64,000 nucleotides of DNA from Beijerinckia indica subsp. indica ATCC 9039 (GTDB lineage Bacteria; Pseudomonadota; Alphaproteobacteria; Rhizobiales; Beijerinckiaceae), in the NCBI RefSeq assembly GCF_000019845.1, contig NC_010581.1:62001-126000 (forward strand). Direction: 5' to 3'. Below are positions 39,819 to 47,804 of this stretch, one piece after another. Below the pieces are notes generated by a model. That model made no database searches. It worked only from the letters and a program-made list of their open reading frames with translations, and was not told the DNA's origin. Position 1 is the stretch's first letter, and every line of letters starts with the position of its first letter. Position numbers and translations under genes: made by a program.

Positions 39819-40175
39819 ACGGCACCTGTTTGAAAAAATCTTTCTGCACAGAATGGCGATACACTGTATCTGGGGATACTTTCTCGAAACTGGTCTGTTC
39901 TGCTCGCCCCGATGGTCTCAACGGAAGACGCCGCCTTTCTTGATGTTTGTTTCAACACAATGATTGAGGATGGGCGAAAGACGTTGGTGGTGATGGTCCC
40001 TTGCTGAAGCGTGAAATTGCGCCCCACGACCCATAGAGAAAATTGCCTTTCGTCAGCGCAATTGTCCCTTCAATTCGATCTATGAATATTTTTCACAGGT
40101 TTTGGGAAAGGCTGGCGGCTTATCGAGCCGGAGCGCGGCTGTCATCTGTGCGCATGAAATCCGAAAGGAGCATCC
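39819..40175. other. Intergenic region between divergent genes
   Basis: About 360 bp between the glycosyltransferase start and the ene-reductase start. No gene or clear structure is seen. It marks the right edge of the glycan island, and GC rises again to the right. Confidence 0.4.
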
Positions 40176-41288
40176 ATGGGCCGCTTGTTCGAACCCTTCC
40201 GTCTCGGCAAATATCTCTTGCGCAATCGCGTCGTCATGGCGCCGATGACCCGCGCCCGCAATCCCGATGGTGTCCCCAATGACCTCAATGCGCTCTATTA
40301 TCGCCAGCGCGCCAGCGCTGGATTGATCGTGACCGAAGGTGTGCCGATCTCGCCCAGTGCCGAGGGTTTTCTTTTCATTCCCGGCCTTTTTCGGCCTGAC
40401 CAGATCATCGGCTGGCGAAAGGTGACCGATGCGGTCCATGCGGAAGGTGGGACGATCTTCGCTCAGCTCTGGCATGTGGGGCGCGTCAGCCATGTATCGA
40501 ACCAGCCGGGTGGCATTGCGCCGGTCAGTTCGACAGAGCATCCGGCGCTTCATTCCGAGGCCTGGGGTTTGCGTGACGATGGCACGCCGGGCGCGGTTCC
40601 GGTCTCCACGCCGCGTGCGTTGAGCACGGCGGAAGTCGCGGGCGTGATCGAGGATTTTGCCAAAGCGGCGGCCAATGCGATTGCCGCGGGTTTCGATGGT
40701 GTCGAATTGCATGGAGCCAATGGCTATCTGATCGAACAATTCCTCAATCCCAATGTGAATGATCGCACGGATGCCTATCGCGGCGATACTCTGGAAGGGC
40801 GCACCCGCTTCGTGATTGAGGCCATTGACGCAGTCATTGCCCGCATTGGTGCGGAGCGCACCGCGATAAGGCTGTCACCCTATGGGGGGCTGTTCGATAT
40901 GCAGCCCTATCCGCAAATCGAGGAAACCTATCTTTTCCTCGCCGATGCCTTCAGCCGGCGCGGCCTCGCCTATGTGCATCTGATGGATCAGAAATCGCGC
41001 GGCAGCACGGCCATTCCTCAAAACTTCCTGGCCGAATTCCGCACCTGTTACAAAGGCGCGCTGATCCTGGCCGGCGGCCTGACACGCGATCGGGCGGAGA
41101 CGCTGATCGCGGAAGGAATGATTGATCTGGCGGCCTTTGGCGAGCCTTTCATCGCCAATCCGGATCTCGTCGCGCGGCTGGAAAAAGGTCTTCCCCTCGC
41201 TCTGGCCGACCGCTCGCTTCATTATGGGGGCGGCGCGCATGGCTATACCGATTATTCCGTTTATCACGGCGAAGGGGTCAGGCTATGA
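40176..41288 (+). CDS. Old Yellow Enzyme-type ene-reductase
   Basis: A 370-residue FMN-dependent TIM-barrel enzyme that uses NAD(P)H to reduce activated C=C bonds, and in NemA-like members nitro esters or N-ethylmaleimide. Landmarks: LRNRVVMAPMTRARNPDG, QLWHVGRVSH, and the substrate-binding H-x2-N pair in GVELHGANGYLIEQFLNP. NDRTDAYRGDTLEGRTRF follows, and the C-terminal FMN phosphate site is AGGLTRDRAE then FGEPFIANPDL. AAAGGAG precedes the ATG. It overlaps the next gene by 4 bases, so the two form an operon. Confidence 0.93.
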   Translation: MGRLFEPFRLGKYLLRNRVVMAPMTRARNPDGVPNDLNALYYRQRASAGLIVTEGVPISPSAEGFLFIPGLFRPDQIIGWRKVTDAVHAEGGTIFAQLWHVGRVSHVSNQPGGIAPVSSTEHPALHSEAWGLRDDGTPGAVPVSTPRALSTAEVAGVIEDFAKAAANAIAAGFDGVELHGANGYLIEQFLNPNVNDRTDAYRGDTLEGRTRFVIEAIDAVIARIGAERTAIRLSPYGGLFDMQPYPQIEETYLFLADAFSRRGLAYVHLMDQKSRGSTAIPQNFLAEFRTCYKGALILAGGLTRDRAETLIAEGMIDLAAFGEPFIANPDLVARLEKGLPLALADRSLHYGGGAHGYTDYSVYHGEGVRL

Positions 41289-42181
41289 GGATCTTCGTCA
41301 CGGGCGCAAGTGGCTATATTGGCGGTTCAGTCGCGGCCGCGCTCGCGCAAAAAGGGCATGTGGTACGGGGCCTTGTGCGCAATCCCGCCAAAGCCGAGGC
41401 CGTTAGCGCCAAAGGCATTACACCGGTCATCTTTACGCTCGACGATGCCGATCTGTTGCGCACCGAGGCCAGTGCCGCTGATGCCGTCATCAATTGCGCC
41501 GATAGCGATCATCAAGGCGCGGTCGAGGCGCTGCTCGCGGGTCTTTCGGGCTCCGGCAAGGTTTTTATCCATACGAGCGGGACGAGCCTCGTCGGCGACG
41601 AGGCCATGGGTGAGCCCTCCGATAAAATTTTTATCGAGGAAACGCCGGTCAAACCCGAGCCCGACAAGGTGCATCGCGTCGCCTTGAATAAATTGATTCT
41701 CGAGGCGGCACCCGGCGTGCGGACGATCGTGCTCTGCAACAGCCTCATCTATGGTCATACATTGGGCGTGCCTGCGCAGAGCGTGCAGATTCCACCTTTG
41801 GTCGCGCAGGCAAAGGAGAGCGGCATTCCGCGTTATATCGGTCGTGGTCTCAATATCTGGTCAAATGTCCATATTGCCGATTTGGTCGATCTTTATGCGT
41901 TGGCGCTCGAAAAGGCGCCGGCTGGCCGTTTCTATTATGTCGAAAATGGTGAAGCCACCTTCGGCGATCTTGTGCGCGTGATTGGCAAGACATTGGGGCT
42001 TGGTGTGGCGCAAAGCTGGTCGGCGGAAGAAGCGATCGCGAAATGGGGACGCGAACTCGCTGTCTTTGCGCTCGGATCGAACAGCCGGGTGCGTGCCGGC
42101 AAGGCGCGCGCGGAATTGGGCTGGGCGCCGAGGCATGATTCAGTCCTCGACTGGGTGGCGACCAGTCTGAATGGTGGCTGA
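41285..42181 (+). CDS. NAD(P)-dependent extended SDR (epimerase/dehydratase family)
   Basis: A 298-residue Rossmann-fold protein. The dinucleotide motif GASGYIGG is at residues 7-14. HTSGTSLVGDE lies in the active-site region where Ser is kept, but the usual catalytic Tyr-x3-Lys is not evident: the aligned segment reads HRVALNKLILEA. It may therefore be an atypical SDR of the NmrA-like or 'YwnB' kind, acting as a reductase or as an NAD(P)-sensing protein. It is translationally coupled to the ene-reductase (ATGA overlap), so the two probably act on one xenobiotic or quinone-like substrate. Confidence 0.85.
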   Translation: MRIFVTGASGYIGGSVAAALAQKGHVVRGLVRNPAKAEAVSAKGITPVIFTLDDADLLRTEASAADAVINCADSDHQGAVEALLAGLSGSGKVFIHTSGTSLVGDEAMGEPSDKIFIEETPVKPEPDKVHRVALNKLILEAAPGVRTIVLCNSLIYGHTLGVPAQSVQIPPLVAQAKESGIPRYIGRGLNIWSNVHIADLVDLYALALEKAPAGRFYYVENGEATFGDLVRVIGKTLGLGVAQSWSAEEAIAKWGRELAVFALGSNSRVRAGKARAELGWAPRHDSVLDWVATSLNGG

Positions 42182-42194
42182 TCCCACCGTTGGT

Positions 42195-42758
42195 TCAATC
42201 GTGCCTTTGTTTTAAATGCCGGTCGATCAAAAGATTAGCCAGCGCCATGCGCCGCGTGGCGAGGGCGCGTTCCATCGGCGGATAACGGTCCGGGTGGTGC
42301 CGTTTTGCAAAATCGCGGCGGATGCGATGCAGATCCGCCGCCGGCAGATCCGGTCGAAGACCGAGTTCCCGGACAACCCATTCCTGTTCGTCTTGAATCT
42401 GGATTTGGATATGGGCGTAGGAACGATCCTGAGCCCGTGTCTTAGCCTGTTTTTCGGTATGCGCGCGGGAGTCCTCTCCCTTGGTGGTGAGAGGATCTTG
42501 GGCGTCTCGTGCATCCTGGGCGGCTGCGGCTTCCTGATAGGCGGAGGCCCAGGCGGCATCGAAGGGCACGGAACGGGTGAACGAACCGAAAAGCTGGTTC
42601 ACCCAATTTTTCCAAGGGGTAAGCGAAGGGTCGACGGATGCGCCAACGCTTTCGCCTTCGTGCATCTGTGTTTCCTGTCCAATCGTCCCGTCATTCCGGT
42701 CGAGCTTGTCGAGCAGGCTTGTGAAATCGGGGGCGCTGGAAGGCTTGGACGGGCTCAT
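42195..42758 (-). CDS. J-domain-like protein
   Basis: A 187-residue protein with a disordered, charged N-terminal 110 residues and a C-terminal J-like domain of about 60 residues. ADLHRIRRDFAKRHHPDRYP contains the HPD signature, and the last helix reads RRMALANLLIDRHLK. There is no Gly/Phe or zinc region, so it is a specialised DnaK co-chaperone (class C-like) if functional. Its start has no good ribosome site. It is convergent with the SDR gene, 13 bp apart. Confidence 0.72.
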   Translation of the reverse strand: MSPSKPSSAPDFTSLLDKLDRNDGTIGQETQMHEGESVGASVDPSLTPWKNWVNQLFGSFTRSVPFDAAWASAYQEAAAAQDARDAQDPLTTKGEDSRAHTEKQAKTRAQDRSYAHIQIQIQDEQEWVVRELGLRPDLPAADLHRIRRDFAKRHHPDRYPPMERALATRRMALANLLIDRHLKQRHD

Positions 42759-42887
42759 GGCGGAGGGACCGGCAAAAATCAGGACATAGGGTCCTGAAGG
42801 CGAGAGACGCGAGATCGAAATCTCGAAGTCCCGCCATTGTCCTCCCCGGTGCTTGCCATGCGTTTAAAGAGATAAGGCCGATTTGAT

Positions 42888-43544
42888 CTATTCGGCCGCC
42901 ACGCCTGTTCCGATGGGGCAGGACACACCCGTTCCGCCGAGCCCGCAATAACCGTCTGGATTTTTGGCGAGATATTGCTGGTGATAATCCTCCGCATAAT
43001 AGAACGGCGGCGCATCGAGAATTTCAGTCGTAATGGGGCCAAAACCGGCGGCTGCGAGCGCGGGTTCGAAGGCGGCCTTGGCGGTTTGCGCCGCTTGCTT
43101 CTGTGCTTCATCGAAAACATAGATGCCGGAGCGATATTGCGTGCCGACGTCATTGCCCTGCCGATATCCTTGCGTGGGATCGTGGTTCTCGAAGAACACA
43201 CGCAAGAGATCGGAATAGGTCACGCGTTTCGGGTCGAAGACCACCAGAACCACTTCATTATGCCCGGTCTTGCCCGTGCAGACTTCTTCATAGGTGGGAT
43301 TGGGGGTGAAACCACCCGCATAACCGACCGCCGTGGTGAAGACGGCATCACCGATTTGCCAGAATTTTCGCTCTGCGCCCCAGAAACAGCCGAGACCGAA
43401 GAGAGCGGTCTCATATCCCGCCGGAAAAGGCGGATGCAGGGGATGGCCGTTGACGAAATGGGTTTGCGCCGTCGCCATAGGCTCCGCCCGTCCTGGCAGG
43501 GCCTCGGCGGCGGTCGGCATGGTCACTTTCTTATGAAACCACAT
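42888..43544 (-). CDS. msrA: Peptide methionine (S)-S-oxide reductase
   Basis: A 218-residue repair enzyme that reduces the S-epimer of methionine sulfoxide using thioredoxin. The catalytic cysteine is C53 in [50 protein letters not shown] and the C-terminal [12 protein letters not shown] follow. Cysteines in [15 protein letters not shown] near the C-terminus are the likely resolving residues. No MsrB domain is fused. The start at 43544 gives [10 protein letters not shown]; the N-terminal 45 residues are variable in the family. Confidence 0.95.
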   Translation of the reverse strand: MWFHKKVTMPTAAEALPGRAEPMATAQTHFVNGHPLHPPFPAGYETALFGLGCFWGAERKFWQIGDAVFTTAVGYAGGFTPNPTYEEVCTGKTGHNEVVLVVFDPKRVTYSDLLRVFFENHDPTQGYRQGNDVGTQYRSGIYVFDEAQKQAAQTAKAAFEPALAAAGFGPITTEILDAPPFYYAEDYHQQYLAKNPDGYCGLGGTGVSCPIGTGVAAE

Positions 43545-43954
43545 GGAGAGCTCCCTTGGGCTTGAGCCTACATTCTGCCCCTTGCCGCTGATCTTGGCGA
43601 ATGATTTCCTTGTGTGCTTTTTTCATGTGCTCTTTTCGATGCACGGGTTCTTGGAACATCTTTCCCGCGGGCTCTTTTCTGAACCCGGCCCGGACGTTGC
43701 GCCATTTGCTTTTAGTGAAGGAGAACTCTATATAAGGATTCTTCCTTTTCTTGACTGGAATCGACTTGGGCTCGAGCCTTGCGCTTGAGCCGGCGGGAGG
43801 GGTTTGTTCCAAGACGCATGGCTTCACGCGTCCAAGGCCGGCTGGCTATGATTCGGTTGGCCATGAGCGGCGAAATCCGCAAGCTCGAGAAGGGAACCAA
43901 GCCTATGGAAAGCGTTTCCCGCTTCATGCAGGGGAATGTCTCAAGGAGAATGTC
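43545..43954. other. Intergenic region between divergent msrA and trcR
   Basis: About 410 bp without a supported gene. Around 43768-43793 a GGCTCGAG...CTTGAGCC dyad is visible. The promoters of both genes must lie here. A GGAGAATGTC site directly precedes the trcR ATG. Confidence 0.4.
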
Positions 43955-44665
43955 ATGAGCAATGCGCCGTTGATGCCGAAAGCCACCGCCGTCTGGCTCG
44001 TGGAAAATACCTCGCTGACATTCGATCAGATCGCCGATTTCTGCAAACTTCATCCGCTGGAGGTCAAGGGAATTGCCGATGGCGAGGTCGCCGCCGGTAT
44101 CAAGGGCCATGATCCGATCACCTCCGGCCAATTGACCCGCGAGGAGATCGCCCATTCCGAGAAAAACCCGAGCCGCGCCTTGCAGCTCGCCCAGTCGAAG
44201 GTCCGCCTGCCGGAGACCCGCCGGCGGGGTGCCCGCTATACGCCGCTTTCCCGCCGCCAGGATCGGCCGAATGCCATTTTGTGGCTGGTCCGCAACCATC
44301 CTGAATTGAAGGATGCGCAGATCATGCGGCTCGTCGGCACGACGAAAACCACCTTGCAGGCCATCCGCAACCGGACGCATTGGAATTCCGCCGCGCTGAC
44401 GCCGACGGATCCGGTGACGCTGGGGCTCTGCACGCAGATGGATCTTGATTTCGAGGTCAATCGTGCGGCCAAGGATCGTCCGATTCTCGAGGATCGCGGC
44501 CAGACTCTGATGCCCGCCGAAGTGACGACGCAAGCCTATGACGAGGAAGGTGACGAGGAAGACGTCTTCGGTACAGTCGACAGGCATCGGCCGGAAGCCG
44601 GGGAGGATGCGATCGATCTTGATTCCGTCTTCGCGAAACTGAAGGACCTCAAGCCGGAGGAATAG
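43955..44665 (+). CDS. trcR: TrcR-type cell-cycle transcriptional regulator (DUF1013)
   Basis: A 236-residue alphaproteobacterial regulator. The first 60 residues read AVWLVENTSLTFDQIADFCK and LHPLEVKGIADGEV, a helix-turn-helix-like fold. A central DNA-binding-like block is NAILWLVRNHPELKDAQIMR, followed by LVGTTKTTLQAIRNRTHWN, and the tail is acidic (DEEGDEEDVFG). The DUF1013 family includes TrcR, a transcription factor linked to the CtrA/GcrA cell-cycle network in Rhodobacterales and Rhizobiales. The chosen ATG has AAGGAGAATGTC before it; the frame is open upstream to 43751 without coding character. Confidence 0.9.
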   Translation: MSNAPLMPKATAVWLVENTSLTFDQIADFCKLHPLEVKGIADGEVAAGIKGHDPITSGQLTREEIAHSEKNPSRALQLAQSKVRLPETRRRGARYTPLSRRQDRPNAILWLVRNHPELKDAQIMRLVGTTKTTLQAIRNRTHWNSAALTPTDPVTLGLCTQMDLDFEVNRAAKDRPILEDRGQTLMPAEVTTQAYDEEGDEEDVFGTVDRHRPEAGEDAIDLDSVFAKLKDLKPEE

Positions 44666-44868
44666 GCCATTCTTGCCGGAAGGGGCGCCCCTTTCACGGG
44701 CCTTGTGATGTGGCTCCGAAAAGCGGGAGCCCGTCACAAAATTCCACTAATGCTTTCTTTTTAAAGCGGTTTCTGGCGGCGCAATCTTCAAGCAATGTTC
44801 GTGGTTTAATAAGTCTCAGCTATCGTTTTGGACCGCATGGGCGGGCGATCGGATGGGAGAGACTAACC

Positions 44869-45210
44869 ATGAGCGATGCGATCTTGCCCCCCCACCGCAG
44901 CACGAGCAGAAGGTTTTGCCTGTTTCCGGGGCAAGCCTTAATCGTCTTGGCCTTGTTCTTGGCTGTTTTCGGGGTGGTTTTTCTGGTCGAGGGTGTCGGG
45001 GCTTTGCCGGCCAAGGCGGCCGATCTCGATCGGTACAAAACGCCTAGAATGGAAACCACTCCGCATGAATCGGCGGGGCCTTCGCTCGACCCCAATTGCC
45101 GACTCATTCCGCAGCCGCAACTCGACCTTTACGGCTATGTCCGGTTTTTCCGGCCGACGATCGTATGTTTTTCGAGTGGCCTCCTGGCCGATTCCTTCCA
45201 CCGCTGGTAG
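44869..45210 (+). CDS. Small exported or membrane-anchored protein
   Basis: A 113-residue protein, MSDAILPPHRSTSRRF at the start, with a GGGAGAGAC ribosome site. One hydrophobic segment (about residues 22-42, ALIVLALFLAVFGVVFLVEG) is followed by ALPAKAADLDRY, so it may be cleaved as a signal peptide at AKA-ADL or remain anchored. The mature part has two cysteines (NCRLIP and TIVCFSSG), which could form a disulfide. No family is recognised. Confidence 0.65.
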   Translation: MSDAILPPHRSTSRRFCLFPGQALIVLALFLAVFGVVFLVEGVGALPAKAADLDRYKTPRMETTPHESAGPSLDPNCRLIPQPQLDLYGYVRFFRPTIVCFSSGLLADSFHRW

Positions 45211-45643
45211 TGGGTCGGAGAGACGGTAGCGACTTATAGCTCTTTAGAAAGCCATTATTTTTCAAATCAATGGATAGGTTTTCGAGGCTGTACCAAGAAG
45301 TGTTTGGGCTAAAATGTCGCAGGTCTGTTTTTTCACGCAACCCAAAGCGGAGGGGTGCGTTTCGTCCATGCGATAGGCCGAACCTTTACGGCACGGCTGC
45401 GTTAGTCCGACGGAGTCCATTCATTTCCCCATTGTATAGGCTCCATTTCGGCTGGCCGCCCCTTGTGGGCGGCTTTTTTTTTGCCGCTAGGCCTCAATCC
45501 CAAAGGGTGGCTGCCTTGGGTCTCCCTTGGGGATGATTTGGGTGTTGCTGAAGATTGAGGCCCTTATGTTTCATTCCGCTTCAATGAGCGATACGTCAGG
45601 GCGCGTCAGTGCAGCGGCCGTTTTGATGCCGCAAGAGATCCGT
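45211..45643. other. Intergenic region, possible small RNA
   Basis: About 430 bp between the small exported protein and yciB, ending the plus strand with a strong terminator at 45455. The 240-base distance from the stop codon is long for a simple 3' end, so a separate small RNA of roughly 100-200 nt ending at 45482 is possible. I could not match it to a known RNA family and saw no definite promoter. Confidence 0.4.
45455..45482 (+). terminator. Strong Rho-independent terminator
   Basis: GCCGCCC and GGGCGGC form a perfect 7-bp GC stem with a 5-base loop, followed by nine T. It is the clearest intrinsic terminator on the plus strand in this half of the window. Confidence 0.85.
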
Positions 45644-46300
45644 TCAAAAATGATCGGGACTGTGCGACGCCGCGTCGGGGGCAATTTCGTGGCGTTTCAA
45701 GAACGGAATTTGTGAGAGGGTGAATAGAAACACTAGGATCATCGTGCCGGGAAATTTGAAAGTCACCCAGACATTGGTGCTCTGCGTCCGCCAGACGATT
45801 TCATTTAAGACCGCCATGCCGAGGAAGAACAGGCCCCAGCGGATGGTGAGAAGACGCCAGCCGCGTTCGCTCAAAGCCAGGGCGTGATCGAGCATGATCG
45901 GCAAAAGGGGCTTGCCGAACAGGAGGCCGCCGAACAAGGCAAGGGCAAATCCCACATAGAGGACGGTCGGTTTGATCTTGATGAAACTCGGATCCTGCAA
46001 ATAGAGCGTCAGGGCGCCGAAGATCAGTACCAGCAGAGCCGTCACCACGGGCATGACGGGCAGGCGGTGTGTCAGGCCATAGGAGACCGCCAGCGACAGA
46101 AGAACCGCCGGGATCAAGACCAGGGTCGCGGTAAAGAGGCCGGCATTCTCCCCAGCCATCAGGCTTGGCGGCAGCCAGGGTGCCGTGAGGGGCGCAAACA
46201 CCTTCGGCCATGCATTGGCGAAGAAGAAGAGCAGAAAAGGCCCCATTTCCAGCAAGAGTTTCAGCCAGGGATCGAGAGGCGCTTCAGGCTTTTTCTCCAT
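45644..46300 (-). CDS. yciB: Septation/intermembrane protein YciB (IspZ family)
   Basis: A 218-residue inner-membrane protein with five or six helices. Family landmarks: LLLEMGPFLLFFFANA at the start, FGALTLYLQDPSFIKIKPT, GLLFGKPLLPIMLDHAL, LSERGWRLLTIRW and FLGMAVLNEIVWR. YciB is linked to cell-envelope integrity and septation in other bacteria; its mechanism is not settled. It is downstream of an alpha/beta hydrolase on the same strand, with a hairpin between. Confidence 0.9.
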   Translation of the reverse strand: MEKKPEAPLDPWLKLLLEMGPFLLFFFANAWPKVFAPLTAPWLPPSLMAGENAGLFTATLVLIPAVLLSLAVSYGLTHRLPVMPVVTALLVLIFGALTLYLQDPSFIKIKPTVLYVGFALALFGGLLFGKPLLPIMLDHALALSERGWRLLTIRWGLFFLGMAVLNEIVWRTQSTNVWVTFKFPGTMILVFLFTLSQIPFLKRHEIAPDAASHSPDHF

Positions 46301-46336
46301 GGGATCATTCCTTATCGCCTGAGCTCAAGGCAAGAC

Positions 46337-46370
46337 CATTCCAACAGCCCTTGTGATGACCGTTGGAATG
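46337..46370 (-). terminator. Hairpin between hydrolase and yciB
   Basis: CATTCCAAC and GTTGGAATG form a 9-bp stem with a 16-base loop. It lies after the hydrolase stop (minus strand) and before the yciB start, and may separate the two units. There is no long U-run. Confidence 0.45.
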
Positions 46371-46408
46371 ACAGCAATTGGATTTCAAATCGGGATGAAC
46401 CGCAGCGC

Positions 46409-47101
46409 TCACGATGAGCGTTCGGCCGGCTCGCTGCGGGCGGGGGTTGGGAGGCGCGGCGGATTGCCAAGCCTCCGGTCGAGATAAAGGCCGACTTTCT
46501 CGACCAGATCCTCCACGCAATTTTCGAAGAAATGGTTGGCGCCGGCCACCACTTCATGCTCGATCAGAATGCCCTTCTGGGTTTTCAGCTTCTCGATCAG
46601 GCCCATCACTTCCTTCAAAGGCGCGACGCGATCCTGATCCCCGTGCACGAAGAGGCCCGAGGAGGGGCAGGGTGCCAGGAAAGAGAAATCGAAACGATTG
46701 GCAGGCGGAGCGATCGAGATAAACCCCTCGATCTCCGGACGCCGCATCAAAAGCTGCATGCCAATCCAGGAGCCGAAGGAAATGCCGGCGATCCAGCAGG
46801 CGCGCGCCTCGGGATTGATGCTTTGCACCCAATCGAGCGCGGCTGCCGCATCGGACAGCTCACCCTGACCGTGGTCGAAACCACCCTGGCTGCGCCCAAC
46901 GCCGCGGAAATTGAAACGGAGCACCGAGAAACCGCGTTCGGCAAAGGCATAATAGAGATTATAGACGATCTGATTGTTCATCGTGCCGCCAAATTGCGGA
47001 TGCGGATGCAGCACGATGGCGATCGGAGCGCCACGGATGGTCGAGGGATGAAAACGACCTTCCAGGCGGCCGGCTGGACCGTTAAATATAACCTCAGGCA
47101 T
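46409..47101 (-). CDS. Alpha/beta hydrolase
   Basis: A 230-residue soluble hydrolase of the COG2945 type. LHPHPQFGGTMNN forms the oxyanion/loop region. The nucleophile is S108 in AGISFGSWIG, the acid is D155 or D157 in VHGDQDRVAP, and the histidine is H190 in AGANHFFE. NFRGVGRSQGGFDHGQGE is another family block. Substrate is unknown; esterase or thioesterase activity is usual in the fold. The C-terminus (from LGNPPRLP) is Arg/Pro-rich and probably disordered. Confidence 0.88.
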   Translation of the reverse strand: MPEVIFNGPAGRLEGRFHPSTIRGAPIAIVLHPHPQFGGTMNNQIVYNLYYAFAERGFSVLRFNFRGVGRSQGGFDHGQGELSDAAAALDWVQSINPEARACWIAGISFGSWIGMQLLMRRPEIEGFISIAPPANRFDFSFLAPCPSSGLFVHGDQDRVAPLKEVMGLIEKLKTQKGILIEHEVVAGANHFFENCVEDLVEKVGLYLDRRLGNPPRLPTPARSEPAERSS

Positions 47102-47804
47102 TATCGCTCCATATTCTGATTGCGGCGCGCCGCCAGGCCTCCGCAGGCTCCACGGAGTTGGAACCAGCTTGTGCGGGCAAGGTCATCAACTGTTCTCGAC
47201 GCAGGCCCGCGTTCTCCTCCTACGCCTATTCATGCCCTGACCTCGGACATTCTATCCTGTCCCCATGCTCCCGGGACAAGCTTGACGTACAAGGTTTTGA
47301 AAGACTAGAATTTCTTTAAACTGGTCTCATCAAGAGAAACTCTATTCGAAACGCAGGGCGGCGATCGCGACTATTTCCCCGAGCCAGGCCATGGATCTTG
47401 CTTATGCATCTCGATCACGTCATCTCGAGGAAGTGGCTTTTAACACAAGCCAACGGTCATTTTGCAAGCATTTTAGAATAGGATTCTTGGCCGGACCATT
47501 TCAACCCGTCTTATGACCGATCCGCTTGCCGAACAGCGCGGTCCTTCTGATGCCCAAGGTGCGCGTGCGTCGTGCTCAAAGGGCGATCTCATGGGGTGAG
47601 TTCCCCGTGGAGAATTGTGCGGCGCGATATTATATAGGGGCAGGGCTGGAACGGCCCTAGTATCGAGAATCATAGATTCTCGATACGTCACGTTTTAAAC
47701 TTATCCACTTGTCCTCATTGAACCGCGATGAGTCGCGGTTAAATGAGGGTGGATACTAGGGCTCCGGTCGAATTCATGGACGGAACGCGGAGAAGGTTAT
47801 CAGT
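47102..47804. other. Intergenic region before the SUF cluster
   Basis: About 700 bp. The right part holds copy 2 of the two-copy palindromic element. Short frames such as 47473-47691 show no protein character. The SUF promoter should be between 47765 and 47805 or upstream of the element. I saw no clear Iron-Rhodo-box or IscR-type site. Confidence 0.45.
47658..47765 (+). repeat. Two-copy palindromic element, copy 2
   Basis: Same layout as copy 1 (25008): TAGTATCGAG, the ATCGAGAATC/GATTCTCGAT hairpin (47662-47684), CGTCACGTTTTAAACTTATCC, a long hairpin at 47702-47755, then GGATACTAGGGCTCC. The long stem is imperfect here (AACCGCGA/TCGCGGTT, CCTCATT/AATGAGG, TATCCAC/GTGGATA), whereas copy 1 is perfect. 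The arms differ in sequence but keep pairing, so the fold is conserved by compensating changes. Confidence 0.85.

Noticed and set aside
45527..45715. Small plus-strand frame overlapping the end of yciB
   Set aside because: Overlaps the certain yciB gene in antisense and has no ribosome site.
47102..47804. IscR or iron-regulator binding site ahead of the SUF cluster
   Set aside because: I looked for Irr/RirA-like and IscR-like dyads and saw only the two-copy palindromic element, so no regulator site is claimed.
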